NCBI RefSeq assembly: GCF_001308015.1
Contig: NZ_LGYH01000003.1
Span: 62,001 to 126,000 of the forward strand
Direction: 5' to 3'
Length of the DNA stretch: 64,000 nt
From: Neisseria sp. 83E34
Lineage (GTDB): Bacteria; Pseudomonadota; Gammaproteobacteria; Burkholderiales; Neisseriaceae
The notes under the pieces are model-generated. The model did no database searches. It saw only the letters and a list, made by a program, of their open reading frames with translations, and was not told the origin of the DNA. Positions 46,689-57,027 of the stretch are shown here, one piece after another. The translations under genes were made by a program, and so were the position numbers. Position 1 is the stretch's first letter. Each line of letters starts with the position of its first letter.

Positions 46689-48947
46689 ATGTTACAAATT
46701 GAAATCGACGGTAAACAGATTGCAGTCAAGCAGGGTGCGACCGTGATGGAAGCGGCGCACGAGCTGGGCACTTATATCCCGCATTTCTGCTACCACAAAA
46801 AATTGTCTATTGCTGCCAACTGCCGCATGTGCTTGGTAGAGGTGGAGAAAGCGCCCAAACCGCTGCCTGCCTGCGCTACGCCGGTAACGGACGGTATGGT
46901 AGTGCACACAAATTCTGCAAAGGCGAAGCAAGCGCAAGAAGGGGTGATGGAGTTTCTGCTCATCAACCACCCCTTGGATTGCCCGATTTGCGACCAAGGC
47001 GGTGAGTGCCAGCTTCAGGATTTGGCCGTGGGTTACGGCAAATCGTCCAGCCGCTATAAAGAAGAGAAGCGTTCGGTTGTCGGCAAAGATATGGGGCCGT
47101 TGGTGTCTGCGGAAGAAATGAGCCGCTGTATTCACTGTACCCGTTGCGTGCGTTTTACCGAAGAAATCGCCGGTATGCAGGAAATTGCCATGGCAAACCG
47201 CGGCGAGTTTTCCGAAATCATGCCGTTTATCGGCAAAGCGGTGGAAACCGAACTGTCCGGTAACGTGATTGATTTGTGTCCGGTGGGTGCATTAACCAGC
47301 AAACCGTTCCGCTACGATGCCCGTTCTTGGGAATTGAGCCGCCGTAAAACCATTTCTGCGCATGATGCTTTGGGCAGCAATTTAATCGTGCAAACCAAAG
47401 ACCATACCGTGCGCCGTGTGTTGCCGTTGGAAAACGAAGCCGTTAACGAATGCTGGATTTCCGACCGCGACCGTTTCGCTTATGAAGGCCTGTATCACGA
47501 AAGCCGTCTGAAAACGCCGAAAATCAAGCATGGCGGCGAATGGCATGAAGTGGATTGGCAAACTGCGCTGGAATATGTGCGCAAAACTTTAGACTGTATC
47601 GCCAAAGAAGACGGCAAAGAGCAAATCGGTATTTGGGCGAACCCAATGAATACCGTAGAAGAGCTGTATCTGGCGAAAAAACTGGCCAACGGCTTGGGCA
47701 TCAAACATTTCGATACCCGCCTGCAACAGCAAGACAACCGTCTTTCAGGTAGCCTGAAAGGCGCGCAATGGCTGGGCCAAGGCATTGAAGATTTAGGTAA
47801 TAGTGATGCTGTGCTGGTCGTTGGTGCCAACCTGCGTAAAGAACAGCCGCTGTTAACCGCCCGTTTGCGCCGTGCCGCCAAGTCTTATATGGCGTTGAGC
47901 ATCATGGCGAGCAGCAAAGAAGAATTGCACATGCCGTTGCTGTCGCAAGAAGCGGTACACCCGAACGAATGGGCAGGCCGTCTGAAAAATATGGCGCAAG
48001 ACCTTGAAAACGCTGTTTCAGGTAGCCTGAAAAATGCTGAGAAAGCGGCAATTGTGTTGGGTGCCGAAGTGCAAAACCATCCTGATTATGCGGCGATTTA
48101 TTCTGCCGCTCAGGAATTGGCGGCGGCTACCGGAGCGGTGCTGGGCATCTTGCCACAGGCTGCCAATAGCGTGGGCGCGGATATCTTGGGCGTGAACAGC
48201 GGCAACAGCATTCAAGAAATGTTGGCGCAACCGAAAAAGGCCGTATTGTTGTTGAATGTGGAGCCTGAAATCGATGTAGCAAACGGCGGTAAAGCAGTGG
48301 CTGCATTGAAGCAAGCTCAAAGCGTAATGGCGTTTACTCCGTTTGAAAGCGAAACCCTGCGTGAAGTGTGCGATGTGATGTTGCCGATTGCGCCGTTTAC
48401 CGAAACTTCAGGTAGCCTCATCAGCATGGAAGGCCGTCTGCAATCGTTCCACGGTGTGGTGAAAGGCTTTGCCGATTCACGCCCGTTGTGGAAAGTGCTG
48501 CGTGTGTTGGGCAATGTGTTCGAGCTGGAAGGCTTTGAGTTTGACAGCAGCGAGCAAGTTTTGAAAGAGGCGGTGAATAAAGAAAGCCTGTCTGAAAAAC
48601 TGAATAACGCTGCCGATATTCAAGTGCAGGCGAATCAGGCTGCCGGCCAATTGGTGCGTGTGGGCGGTGTCGGTATTTACCATACCGATCCGATTGTGCG
48701 CCGTTCTGCTCCGCTGCAGGCAACAAGCCATGCGCAAGTGCCGGCAGCGCGTGTGCACCCCAACACATTGGCTGCGTTGGGTTTGCAAGATGGTGCAACC
48801 GTGCAAGCAGGGCAGGGCGCGGAGCGTATCAACGTAACAGTTGTTGCCGATAAAGGCCTGTCTGAAAATGTGGTGTATCTGCCGCTGCATTCTGAAAATG
48901 CCGCGTTGGGTGCGTTGATGAACACGATTGAATTGGCGGGAGCTTAA
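46689..48947 (+). CDS. nuoG: NuoG, complex I 75-kDa iron-sulfur subunit
   Basis: 752 residues. N-terminal [2Fe-2S] domain (CRMCLVEVE...CATPV), [26 protein letters not shown] and [17 protein letters not shown] for the [4Fe-4S] clusters, then a molybdopterin-oxidoreductase-like body. Several foreign DUS lie inside the coding sequence (47501, 47744, 47975, 48017, 48407), in places where they encode short surface-like stretches such as SGSLK; local-type cores occur near 48588 and 48857. The frame is intact. Confidence 0.96.
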   Translation: MLQIEIDGKQIAVKQGATVMEAAHELGTYIPHFCYHKKLSIAANCRMCLVEVEKAPKPLPACATPVTDGMVVHTNSAKAKQAQEGVMEFLLINHPLDCPICDQGGECQLQDLAVGYGKSSSRYKEEKRSVVGKDMGPLVSAEEMSRCIHCTRCVRFTEEIAGMQEIAMANRGEFSEIMPFIGKAVETELSGNVIDLCPVGALTSKPFRYDARSWELSRRKTISAHDALGSNLIVQTKDHTVRRVLPLENEAVNECWISDRDRFAYEGLYHESRLKTPKIKHGGEWHEVDWQTALEYVRKTLDCIAKEDGKEQIGIWANPMNTVEELYLAKKLANGLGIKHFDTRLQQQDNRLSGSLKGAQWLGQGIEDLGNSDAVLVVGANLRKEQPLLTARLRRAAKSYMALSIMASSKEELHMPLLSQEAVHPNEWAGRLKNMAQDLENAVSGSLKNAEKAAIVLGAEVQNHPDYAAIYSAAQELAAATGAVLGILPQAANSVGADILGVNSGNSIQEMLAQPKKAVLLLNVEPEIDVANGGKAVAALKQAQSVMAFTPFESETLREVCDVMLPIAPFTETSGSLISMEGRLQSFHGVVKGFADSRPLWKVLRVLGNVFELEGFEFDSSEQVLKEAVNKESLSEKLNNAADIQVQANQAAGQLVRVGGVGIYHTDPIVRRSAPLQATSHAQVPAARVHPNTLAALGLQDGATVQAGQGAERINVTVVADKGLSENVVYLPLHSENAALGALMNTIELAGA

Positions 48948-49999
48948 TGATGCAAGAGTGGTTCCAATCCTTATTGGGGAATGATATCGGCTTGGTTGTG
49001 TCGATTCTGGTCAAAATCGTTTTGATTTTGGCACCGCTGATTCTGACCGTGGCTTATCTGACTTACTTTGAACGCAAAGTGATCGGCTATATGCAATTGC
49101 GTGTCGGCCCCAACGTTACCGGCCCGTTTGGTTTGATCCAGCCGTTTGCCGACGTGTTGAAGCTTCTGTTTAAAGAAGTTACCCGTCCGAAATTGTCGAA
49201 CAAAGCTTTGTTTTATATCGGCCCGATGATGTCGCTGATGCCTGCGTTTGCAGCTTGGGCGGTGATTCCGTTTTCTGACGAATGGCTGCTGACCAATGTC
49301 GATGCGGGCTTGCTGTATATTTTGATGATTACCTCTTTGTCTGTATACGGTGTGATCATTGCAGGTTGGGCGTCCAACTCCAAATATTCGTTTTTGGGCG
49401 CGATGCGTTCGTCTGCACAAACTATTTCCTATGAAATTGCCATGGGCGCGGCTTTGGTATGCGTGGTTATGGTTTCGGGAAGTATGAACTTCAACGAAAT
49501 TGTGGCCAGCCAAGCCAAAGGGATTGCGGGCGGTTCGATTTTCTCTTGGAACTGGTTTGCATTGTTCCCGGTGTTTATCGTGTATCTGATTTCCGCCGTA
49601 GCCGAAACCAACCGTGCACCGTTTGACGTGGCAGAGGGTGAGTCTGAGATTGTGGCCGGTTTCCATGTGGAATATTCCGGTTTCGCCTTCGCCTTATTCT
49701 TCTTGGCCGAATACATTTTCATGATTTTGATCGGTGCGCTTACCGCCATCATGTTCTTAGGCGGTTGGCTGTCTCCGTTCCCGCAAAGCTGGGGCATTAT
49801 CGGCACGCCGAGTGCGTTTTGGATGTTCCTGAAAATGGCCTTTATTTTGTACGGCTATCTGTGGATTCGCGCCACTTTCCCGCGTTACCGCTATGACCAA
49901 ATCATGCGTTTGGGTTGGAAAGTGCTGATTCCGGTAACGTTCGTATGTATTGTGCTGCTCGGTTTGTGGATGATTTCACCCTTGTCGCTGTGGAAATAA
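48947..49999 (+). CDS. nuoH: NuoH, complex I membrane subunit
   Basis: 350 residues, eight or more helices. Contains [23 protein letters not shown], the conserved loop near the quinone site, and [23 protein letters not shown]. The ATG shares one base with the nuoG stop; a second ATG follows at once. Confidence 0.96.
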   Translation: MMQEWFQSLLGNDIGLVVSILVKIVLILAPLILTVAYLTYFERKVIGYMQLRVGPNVTGPFGLIQPFADVLKLLFKEVTRPKLSNKALFYIGPMMSLMPAFAAWAVIPFSDEWLLTNVDAGLLYILMITSLSVYGVIIAGWASNSKYSFLGAMRSSAQTISYEIAMGAALVCVVMVSGSMNFNEIVASQAKGIAGGSIFSWNWFALFPVFIVYLISAVAETNRAPFDVAEGESEIVAGFHVEYSGFAFALFFLAEYIFMILIGALTAIMFLGGWLSPFPQSWGIIGTPSAFWMFLKMAFILYGYLWIRATFPRYRYDQIMRLGWKVLIPVTFVCIVLLGLWMISPLSLWK

Positions 50000-50013
50000 G
50001 GGGAGAGTGAATT

Positions 50014-50493
50014 ATGGCTAATATAGTAAAAACCTTTTTGTTGGGTGAGCTGGTAAAAGGTATGGGTGTTACGCTCAAAAACTTTTTCGCCCGCAAAGAA
50101 ACGATTATGTTCCCCGAAGAGAAAACGCCCCAATCCGTGCGTTTCCGCGGTTTGCATGCGCAACGCCGCTATCCGAACGGGGAAGAACGCTGCATTGCCT
50201 GTAAATTGTGCGAAGCAGTATGCCCGGCAATGGCAATCAACATCGAATCTGAGCAGCGTGAAGACGGCAGCCGCCGCACCACGCGCTACGATATTGATTT
50301 GACCAAATGCATTTTCTGCGGCTTCTGTGAAGAAGCCTGCCCCACCGATGCCATTGTGGAAACCCATATTTTGGAATACCACGGCGAAAAACGCGGTGAT
50401 CTGCATTACACCAAACCGATGCTGCTGGCCATTGGCGATAAATACGAAGCTGAGATTGCCAAACGCAAAGCGGCCGACGCGCCTTACCGTTAA
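50014..50493 (+). CDS. nuoI: NuoI, complex I subunit with two [4Fe-4S] clusters
   Basis: 159 residues with two ferredoxin motifs, [16 protein letters not shown] and [16 protein letters not shown] (clusters N6a and N6b). It bridges NuoG and NuoB. GGGGAGAG precedes the ATG. Confidence 0.96.
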   Translation: MANIVKTFLLGELVKGMGVTLKNFFARKETIMFPEEKTPQSVRFRGLHAQRRYPNGEERCIACKLCEAVCPAMAINIESEQREDGSRRTTRYDIDLTKCIFCGFCEEACPTDAIVETHILEYHGEKRGDLHYTKPMLLAIGDKYEAEIAKRKAADAPYR

Positions 50494-50505
50494 AGGAGCA
50501 GAACC

Positions 50506-51165
50506 ATGACTTTTTCACTGATTATGTTCTATGTTCTGGCGGCGGTTATTCTGTTTGGTGCGGTAAAAACCGTTACCGCTAAAAACCCTGTACACGCTTC
50601 TTTATATTTGGTACTGACCTTCTGTATGTCGGCCATGATGTGGATGCTGATGCAGGCAGAGTTTCTCGGTATTACGCTGGTGGTCGTGTATGTGGGTGCC
50701 GTGATGGTGCTGTTCCTGTTCGTCGTAATGATGCTGAACATCGACATCGAAGAAATGCGTGCCGGTTTCTGGCGTAATGCGCCCGTGGCGTTTACTGTGG
50801 GTGTGTTAATGGCTGTGGTGTTAATCATGATTCTGATGGCTCCGGATACCAATTTGGCGGCATTCGGCTCTATGAAAGACATCCCTGCCGATTACAGCAA
50901 CGTACGTGACTTGGGTAGCCAAATTTATACTACTTATCTGTTACCGTTTGAATTGGCTGCAGTATTGTTGGTACTCGGTATGGTGGCTGCAATTGCTTTG
51001 GTGCACCGTAAAACGGTTAATCCGAAATACATTAATCCTGCCGATCAAGTAAAAGTAAATGCAAAAGAAGGCCGTATGCGCATGGTGAAAATGGAAGCTG
51101 TGGTGCTGCAACCTACTCAACCTGAAAACGATTCAGACGGCCAAGCAGAGGAGGGCAAAGCATGA
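50506..51165 (+). CDS. nuoJ: NuoJ, complex I membrane subunit
   Basis: 219 residues, five helices, with [19 protein letters not shown], the typical third helix of NuoJ. The C-terminal tail is soluble and contains a near AG-DUS (TTCAGACGGCCA, 51132-51143) encoding SDGQ. AAAGGAG precedes ATG; it overlaps nuoK by 4 bases (ATGA). Confidence 0.95.
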   Translation: MTFSLIMFYVLAAVILFGAVKTVTAKNPVHASLYLVLTFCMSAMMWMLMQAEFLGITLVVVYVGAVMVLFLFVVMMLNIDIEEMRAGFWRNAPVAFTVGVLMAVVLIMILMAPDTNLAAFGSMKDIPADYSNVRDLGSQIYTTYLLPFELAAVLLVLGMVAAIALVHRKTVNPKYINPADQVKVNAKEGRMRMVKMEAVVLQPTQPENDSDGQAEEGKA

Positions 51166-51467
51166 TTACGATTACGCATTATTTGGTGCTTGCCGCCCTA
51201 TTGTTCGGTATCAGTGCCATGGGCATCTTCATGAACCGCAAAAACGTATTGGTGCTGTTGATGTCGATAGAGCTGATGCTGCTGGCCGTGAATTTCAATT
51301 TCATCGCTTTTTCGCAATATTTAGGCGATACCGCCGGCCAGATTTTCGTGTTTTTCGTATTGACTGTGGCTGCTGCCGAATCGGCAATCGGTTTGGCGAT
51401 TATGGTTTTGGTGTTCCGTAACCGTAGTACGATTAATGTTGCAGATTTGAACAGTTTGAAGGGCTAA
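51162..51467 (+). CDS. nuoK: NuoK, complex I membrane subunit
   Basis: 101 residues, three helices, with the conserved buried glutamates in [13 protein letters not shown] and [11 protein letters not shown]. Coupled to nuoJ by an ATGA overlap. Confidence 0.96.
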   Translation: MITITHYLVLAALLFGISAMGIFMNRKNVLVLLMSIELMLLAVNFNFIAFSQYLGDTAGQIFVFFVLTVAAAESAIGLAIMVLVFRNRSTINVADLNSLKG

Positions 51468-51485
51468 TCGGGAGAATAAGAAAAA

Positions 51486-53504
51486 ATGAACGATATGACT
51501 TTATATCTGGCGATTGCCCTGATTCCTTTGGCCGGTTCGCTTTTGGCCGGTTTGTTCGGCAACAAAATCGGCCGTGCAGGCGCTCATTCGGTAACGATTC
51601 TCGGCGTGGCAATCTCTGCCGTACTGTCCGGCTATGTGTTGTGGGGCTTTATTGACGGCACGCGCACCAAATTTGATGAGAATGTGTACACATGGTTAAC
51701 CATGGGTGGCGTTGATTTCTCTGTCGGTTTCTTGGTAGATACCTTAACCGCCATGATGATGGTGGTGGTTACCAGCGTTTCTTTAATGGTACATATCTAT
51801 ACCATTGGGTATATGCACGATGAGAAAGTAGGCTATCAACGCTTCTTCAGCTATATCTCGCTGTTTACTTTTTCCATGCTGATGTTGGTGATGAGCAATA
51901 ACTTTGTTCAATTGTTCTTCGGCTGGGAGGCAGTGGGTTTGGTGTCTTATCTGCTGATCGGTTTTTACTTCAAGCGTGAAAGTGCTATTTTCGCCAACTT
52001 GAAAGCCTTTTTGGTCAACCGTGTCGGTGACTTCGGTTTTATCTTAGGCATCGGTTTGGTGCTGGCTTATTTCGGCGGCAGCTTGCGCTATCAAGATGTG
52101 TTTGCTTACTTGCCCAATGTGGTCGGCATGCAGATTTTCGGTTGGGATTTAATTACCGTAACTTGTTTATTGCTGTTTGTTGGTGCAATGGGTAAATCGG
52201 CACAATTTCCGCTGCATGTGTGGCTTCCTGATTCTATGGAAGGCCCTACGCCGATTTCTGCATTGATTCACGCGGCAACCATGGTAACGGCAGGTTTGTT
52301 TATGGTGTCCCGCATGTCGCCGATTTATGAGCTTTCTACTACTGCGTTAAGTGTGATTATGGTGGTAGGTGCGATCACTGCGCTGTTTATGGGCTTTTTG
52401 GGCACTATTCAAAACGATATCAAACGTGTGGTGGCTTATTCGACTTTGTCGCAATTGGGCTATATGACCGTGGCTTTGGGTGTGTCTGCTTACTCAATCG
52501 CCATGTTCCATGTGATGACCCATGCTTTCTTTAAAGCCTTGCTGTTCTTGGCAGCAGGTAGCGCGATTATCGGTATGCATCACGATCAAGATATGCGCCA
52601 TATGGGTAATTTGAAAAAATATATGCCCATTACATGGATTACAATGCTTATTGGTAATTTGTCGCTGATTGGTACTCCGCTGTTTGCCGGCTTCTATTCA
52701 AAAGATTCGATTATCGAAGCCGTACATTTCAGCAACTTGCCGGGCAGCGGTTTTGCTTACTTTGCCGTGTTGGCCAGCGTATTTGTTACCGCTTTCTACG
52801 CTTTCCGCCAATATTTCATGGTATTCCATGGCAAAGAAAAATGGCGTGAAATCCATCACGATCACCATTCAGACGGCCACGATGACGAACACCACCACGG
52901 CTTGGGCAAAAACGATAATCCGCATGAAAGCCCTTGGGTTGTCACCCTGCCTTTGGTTTTGTTGGCGATTCCCTCAGTGATGATCGGTTATGTAGCCATT
53001 GAGCCGATGCTGTATGGCGACTTCTTTAAAGATGTAATTCATGTGAATCATGAAGCGCATCCGGTTATGACTCAAATGAAAGAAGCCTTCCACGGCCCGT
53101 TGGCAATGGTTTCACATAGCCTGCATACCCCGGTTCTGTATTTGGCAATCGGCGGTGTTGTAGCGGCGTGGTTCCTGTATGTGAAAGCGCCTCATCTGCC
53201 GGCCAAGATTGCTTCTGCATTCAGCCCGATTTACAAACTGCTGGACAACAAATACTACCTTGATGTGATTTATTTCAATGTATTTGCCAAAGGCAGCCGC
53301 GCATTGGGTAACTTCTTCTGGAAAGCGATTGATACGGCCATTATTGATAATGGCTTGGTTAATGGCAGTGCGAAGTTGGTTGGCGGCATTGCTGCTCAGG
53401 TTCGTAAATTTCAGACAGGCTTTATCTACACTTATGCCGCATTTATGGTATTCGGTGTGTTGGTTCTGATTGTGACCTTCTTTTGGGGTCTGTTTGTGAA
53501 GTAA
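51486..53504 (+). CDS. nuoL: NuoL, antiporter-like proton-pumping subunit
   Basis: 672 residues, about 16 helices including the long lateral helix at the C-terminus. Contains GWEAVGLVSYLLIGF with the key glutamate, HVWLPDSMEGPTPISALIHAATMV and the lysine-bearing helices. Between helices there is a histidine- and aspartate-rich loop (about residues 457-485, EIHHDHHSDGHDDEHHHG), in which a near AG-DUS encodes SDGH. A local-type DUS core near 53413 encodes FQTGF. Confidence 0.96.
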   Translation: MNDMTLYLAIALIPLAGSLLAGLFGNKIGRAGAHSVTILGVAISAVLSGYVLWGFIDGTRTKFDENVYTWLTMGGVDFSVGFLVDTLTAMMMVVVTSVSLMVHIYTIGYMHDEKVGYQRFFSYISLFTFSMLMLVMSNNFVQLFFGWEAVGLVSYLLIGFYFKRESAIFANLKAFLVNRVGDFGFILGIGLVLAYFGGSLRYQDVFAYLPNVVGMQIFGWDLITVTCLLLFVGAMGKSAQFPLHVWLPDSMEGPTPISALIHAATMVTAGLFMVSRMSPIYELSTTALSVIMVVGAITALFMGFLGTIQNDIKRVVAYSTLSQLGYMTVALGVSAYSIAMFHVMTHAFFKALLFLAAGSAIIGMHHDQDMRHMGNLKKYMPITWITMLIGNLSLIGTPLFAGFYSKDSIIEAVHFSNLPGSGFAYFAVLASVFVTAFYAFRQYFMVFHGKEKWREIHHDHHSDGHDDEHHHGLGKNDNPHESPWVVTLPLVLLAIPSVMIGYVAIEPMLYGDFFKDVIHVNHEAHPVMTQMKEAFHGPLAMVSHSLHTPVLYLAIGGVVAAWFLYVKAPHLPAKIASAFSPIYKLLDNKYYLDVIYFNVFAKGSRALGNFFWKAIDTAIIDNGLVNGSAKLVGGIAAQVRKFQTGFIYTYAAFMVFGVLVLIVTFFWGLFVK

Positions 53505-53541
53505 TGGTACGAATTCAATTTTAGAATAACAGGTTACGAAT

Positions 53542-55059
53542 ATGTTTGATAACTTACTCAGCTTGGCAATTTGGGTGCCGATAATTGCCGGTGTGCTGGT
53601 CTTGGCGACAGGATCAGACCAGCGTGCGGGCTTGGCGCGTATTCTTGCTTTGGTAGGTTCGCTGGCAGGTTTTTTGGTAACACTCCCGCTGTTCACGCAA
53701 TTTGATCGGTTGAGCGGCGGTTACCAGTTTACCGAATTCCATAGTTGGATTCCTATCTTGAACATTAATTATGCCTTGGGTGTCGACGGCATTTCCGTTC
53801 TGTTTATTATCCTAAATGCTTTTATTACTTTGATGGTGGTATTGGCGGGTTGGGAAGTGATTCAGAAGCGCCCGGCACAGTATATGGCGGCATTCTTAAT
53901 CATGTCAGGGCTGATTAACGGTGCTTTTGCTGCGCAAGATGCCATTCTCTTTTACGTGTTCTTTGAAGGCATGTTGATCCCTCTTTACCTGATTATCGGT
54001 ATGTGGGGTGGCCCGCGTCGGGTGTATGCTTCCGTAAAGTTGTTTTTATATACTTTGCTGGGTTCGCTGCTGATGCTGGTTGCTTTGGTTTACCTGTCAT
54101 ATCAAGCGGGTGGCAGCTTCTTAATTGTAGAATTTCAAAATCTGAAGCATATTCCTTTGGGTATTCAGCAACTTTTGTTTATTGCTTTCTTCTTGTCGTT
54201 TGCAGTAAAAGTGCCGATGTGGCCGGTACATACATGGCTGCCTGATGCGCACGTTGAGGCGCCTACCGGCGGTTCTATGGTGTTGGCAGCGATTACCCTG
54301 AAAGTAGGTGCATACGGTTTCTTGCGCTTTATCCTGCCGATTCTGCCAGACGCTTCGCGTTATTTTGCACCGGTAATTATTGTGCTCAGCCTGATTGCGG
54401 TGATCTATATCGGTATGGTGGCTTTGGTGCAAACCGATATGAAAAAACTGGTGGCGTATTCATCCATTAGCCACATGGGCTTTGTAACATTAGGTATTTT
54501 TCTGTTCAGCGGCATGTTTTCCGGCGCTAATTTGGGTGAATTGAACGACTGGGGCCTGAAAGGTGCGATTGTGCAGATGATTTCCCACGGTTTTGTATCG
54601 GCTGCTATGTTTATGTGTATCGGTGTAATGTATGACCGTTTGCACAGCCGCAATATCGCCGATTACGGCGGTGTGGTAAACGTGATGCCTAAGTTTGCTG
54701 CTTTTATGATGCTCTTCGGCATGGCCAATGCCGGCCTGCCTGCTACTTCGGGCTTCGTAGGTGAGTTTATGGTAATCATGGGTGCTGTGGAAGTGAATTT
54801 CTGGGTGGGAGCGTTGGCTGCCATTACCTTGATTTACGGTGCATCTTATACCTTATGGATGTATAAACGGGTGATTTTCGGTGAAATCAAGAACCCGGAA
54901 GTCAAAGAGATGAAAGACATCAATTGCCGAGAGTTCGCTATTTTGGCGATTTTGGCAGTAGCCGTGCTGGGTATGGGTTTGTGGCCGCAACCTTTTATTG
55001 AAGTCGTACATCAAGCTGCGAATGATTTGATTGTACAAGTAGCGCAAAGTAAGATTTGA
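53542..55059 (+). CDS. nuoM: NuoM, antiporter-like proton-pumping subunit
   Basis: 505 residues, about 14 helices. NYALGVDGISVLFI, FYVFFEGMLIPLYLIIGMWGG (with the pump glutamate) and PVHTWLPDAHVEAPTGGSMVLAAITLKVG are the NuoM hallmarks. It follows nuoL after 37 bases. Confidence 0.96.
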   Translation: MFDNLLSLAIWVPIIAGVLVLATGSDQRAGLARILALVGSLAGFLVTLPLFTQFDRLSGGYQFTEFHSWIPILNINYALGVDGISVLFIILNAFITLMVVLAGWEVIQKRPAQYMAAFLIMSGLINGAFAAQDAILFYVFFEGMLIPLYLIIGMWGGPRRVYASVKLFLYTLLGSLLMLVALVYLSYQAGGSFLIVEFQNLKHIPLGIQQLLFIAFFLSFAVKVPMWPVHTWLPDAHVEAPTGGSMVLAAITLKVGAYGFLRFILPILPDASRYFAPVIIVLSLIAVIYIGMVALVQTDMKKLVAYSSISHMGFVTLGIFLFSGMFSGANLGELNDWGLKGAIVQMISHGFVSAAMFMCIGVMYDRLHSRNIADYGGVVNVMPKFAAFMMLFGMANAGLPATSGFVGEFMVIMGAVEVNFWVGALAAITLIYGASYTLWMYKRVIFGEIKNPEVKEMKDINCREFAILAILAVAVLGMGLWPQPFIEVVHQAANDLIVQVAQSKI

Positions 55060-55068
55060 GGTGTGTGA

Positions 55069-56520
55069 ATGAACTGGACTGATTTAAATTTAAATATCGC
55101 CATGCCTGAAATTGTGCTGCTTTCGGCATTATTTATCGTGTTGCTGGCGGATTTATGGATTAGTGATGCTAATCGTAAAATCACACATTATCTGAGTTTG
55201 CTGACTTTAGTATTGACTGCCGGTGCACAATATATGGTATGGTCGCCTGCAAGCACATTGGCATTCAATGGCTTTTATGTTGCAGACAGCATGTCGCAAC
55301 TGGCAAAAATGGTAATGTATGCCACTGTGTTTGCAATATTTGTGTATGCAAAGCCTTATAACCAAGCGCGCGGTATTTTTAAAGGTGAATTCTATACCTT
55401 GTCGCTGTTTGCGCTTGCCGGTACCAGCATTATGGTGAGCTCGGCTCATTTCTTGACTGCTTATCTCGGTTTGGAGCTTCTTTCGCTTGCACTTTATGCT
55501 TTGATTGCTTTGCGTCGCCATTCTGCCAATGCTGCCGAGGCTGCCTTGAAATACTTTGTATTGGGTGCCTTAGGTTCGGGCTTGCTGCTTTATGGTATTT
55601 CTATGGTTTATGGTGCGACAGGTTCGCTCGCGTTTACAGATATTTTGGCGCAAACCCATATGGTGGGCGGTTCACCATGGTTGTTGAAGCTCGGCTTGGT
55701 GTTCGTCGTGGTCGCAGTTGCGTTTAAACTGGGCGCAGTTCCTTTCCATATGTGGGTGCCTGATGTTTACCAAGGTGCGCCAACTTCTGTTGCCGCGTTG
55801 GTGGGTACTGCACCAAAGATTGCAGCTGTGCTGTTTGCATTCCGTATTTTGGTGGGCGGTTTGGATACCATGTCTGCCGACTGGAGCAAAATGCTGATTA
55901 TTTTGGCTGTGGCTTCGTTGGTTATTGGTAATTTGGCTGCCATTATGCAAACCAACATCAAACGCATGCTGGCTTATTCAACCGTTTCACATATGGGTTT
56001 TATCTTGCTGGCGTTTACTGCAGGAATGGTAGGATTCGCTTCCGCGCTTTATTACGCACTGGCTTATATAGTGATGAGCTTGGTAGCGTTTGGCGTGTTG
56101 ATGCTGCTTTCTAACGAAGAGCATGAATGTGAGGAAATCAATGATTTGGCAGGTCTGAACCAGCGTAATGCTTGGTATGCTTTTCTGATGTTGTTGACCA
56201 TGTTCTCAATGGCCGGTATCCCGCCGCTGATGGGCTTCTATGCGAAGTTCACAGTAATTAATGCCATGCTTGGTGTGGGTCATGTCTGGTTGGCTGTATT
56301 TGCTGTGGTGATGTCGCTGATTGGTGCATTCTACTATCTGCGTGTTGTGAAAGTGATGTATTTTGAGAAAGCGGAAATTGAGCGTCCTGTTGAAGGTGGT
56401 TTGTCGGTAAAAGCTTTGTTATCCGTTAATGCATTTTTATTGTTGTTGTGGGGCGTGTTGCCGGACAGCGTGATGCAATGGTGTATTGCTGCTGTTCGTC
56501 AGGCTGTGTCCATGCAGTAA
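55069..56520 (+). CDS. nuoN: NuoN, antiporter-like proton-pumping subunit
   Basis: 483 residues, about 14 helices, with YLGLELLSLALYALIALRR and PFHMWVPDVYQGAPTSVAALVGT. Last complex I gene of the cluster, 9 bases after nuoM. Confidence 0.96.
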   Translation: MNWTDLNLNIAMPEIVLLSALFIVLLADLWISDANRKITHYLSLLTLVLTAGAQYMVWSPASTLAFNGFYVADSMSQLAKMVMYATVFAIFVYAKPYNQARGIFKGEFYTLSLFALAGTSIMVSSAHFLTAYLGLELLSLALYALIALRRHSANAAEAALKYFVLGALGSGLLLYGISMVYGATGSLAFTDILAQTHMVGGSPWLLKLGLVFVVVAVAFKLGAVPFHMWVPDVYQGAPTSVAALVGTAPKIAAVLFAFRILVGGLDTMSADWSKMLIILAVASLVIGNLAAIMQTNIKRMLAYSTVSHMGFILLAFTAGMVGFASALYYALAYIVMSLVAFGVLMLLSNEEHECEEINDLAGLNQRNAWYAFLMLLTMFSMAGIPPLMGFYAKFTVINAMLGVGHVWLAVFAVVMSLIGAFYYLRVVKVMYFEKAEIERPVEGGLSVKALLSVNAFLLLLWGVLPDSVMQWCIAAVRQAVSMQ

Positions 56521-56542
56521 AAAATAATGCCTGTCTGAAAAT

Positions 56543-56570
56543 AAAACGGCAACCATTAGGTTGCCGTTTT
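56543..56570 (+). terminator. Rho-independent terminator after nuoN
   Basis: Perfect 12-bp stem AAAACGGCAACC/GGTTGCCGTTTT with an ATTA loop and a T-rich tail, 23 bases after the nuoN stop. A DUS lies just upstream (56528-56539) and a reverse DUS at about 56600. Confidence 0.92.
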
Positions 56571-56672
56571 TGTTAATATAACGTCTTATTTAAGATATTT
56601 CAGACAGGCATTGTATTGTTTGGGCGGTTAACTTGAACAATGCCTGCCTGAACACGCAAAGCACACGGATCT

Positions 56673-56972
56673 ATGAACGCATCTATGTATATTCTTTTGG
56701 TATTGGCGCTGATTTTTGCCAATGCTCCGTTTTTAACCCAACGCTGGTTTGGTGTGATCAAACTGAAGCGCAAATATTTTGGCCATCACCTGTTGGAGCT
56801 CGCAGCAGGCTTTGGCCTCACTGCTTTTCTGGCATTTTTTCTGGAAAACCGTTCAGGAACGGTGCATCCACAGGGCTGGGAGTTTTACGCGGTTGTGGTG
56901 TGTTTATATCTTGTGTTTGCCTTTCCCTGTTTTGTGTGGCGCTATTTCTGGCATGCAAAAAATCAGGACTAA
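56673..56972 (+). CDS. DUF2818 family membrane protein
   Basis: 99 residues, three hydrophobic segments; begins MYILLVLALIFANAPFLTQR, with GWEFYAVVVCLYLVFAFPCFVWRYFW near the end. DUF2818 genes commonly follow nuoN in betaproteobacteria, so a link with complex I is likely but unproven. Here it is separated from nuoN by a terminator, so it has its own promoter or depends on read-through. Confidence 0.85.
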   Translation: MNASMYILLVLALIFANAPFLTQRWFGVIKLKRKYFGHHLLELAAGFGLTAFLAFFLENRSGTVHPQGWEFYAVVVCLYLVFAFPCFVWRYFWHAKNQD

Positions 56973-57027
56973 AAGCGCAAATACAGTTTGTTTGTGAATT
57001 GTGTCTTTCTTGAAAAGAGATAACACT

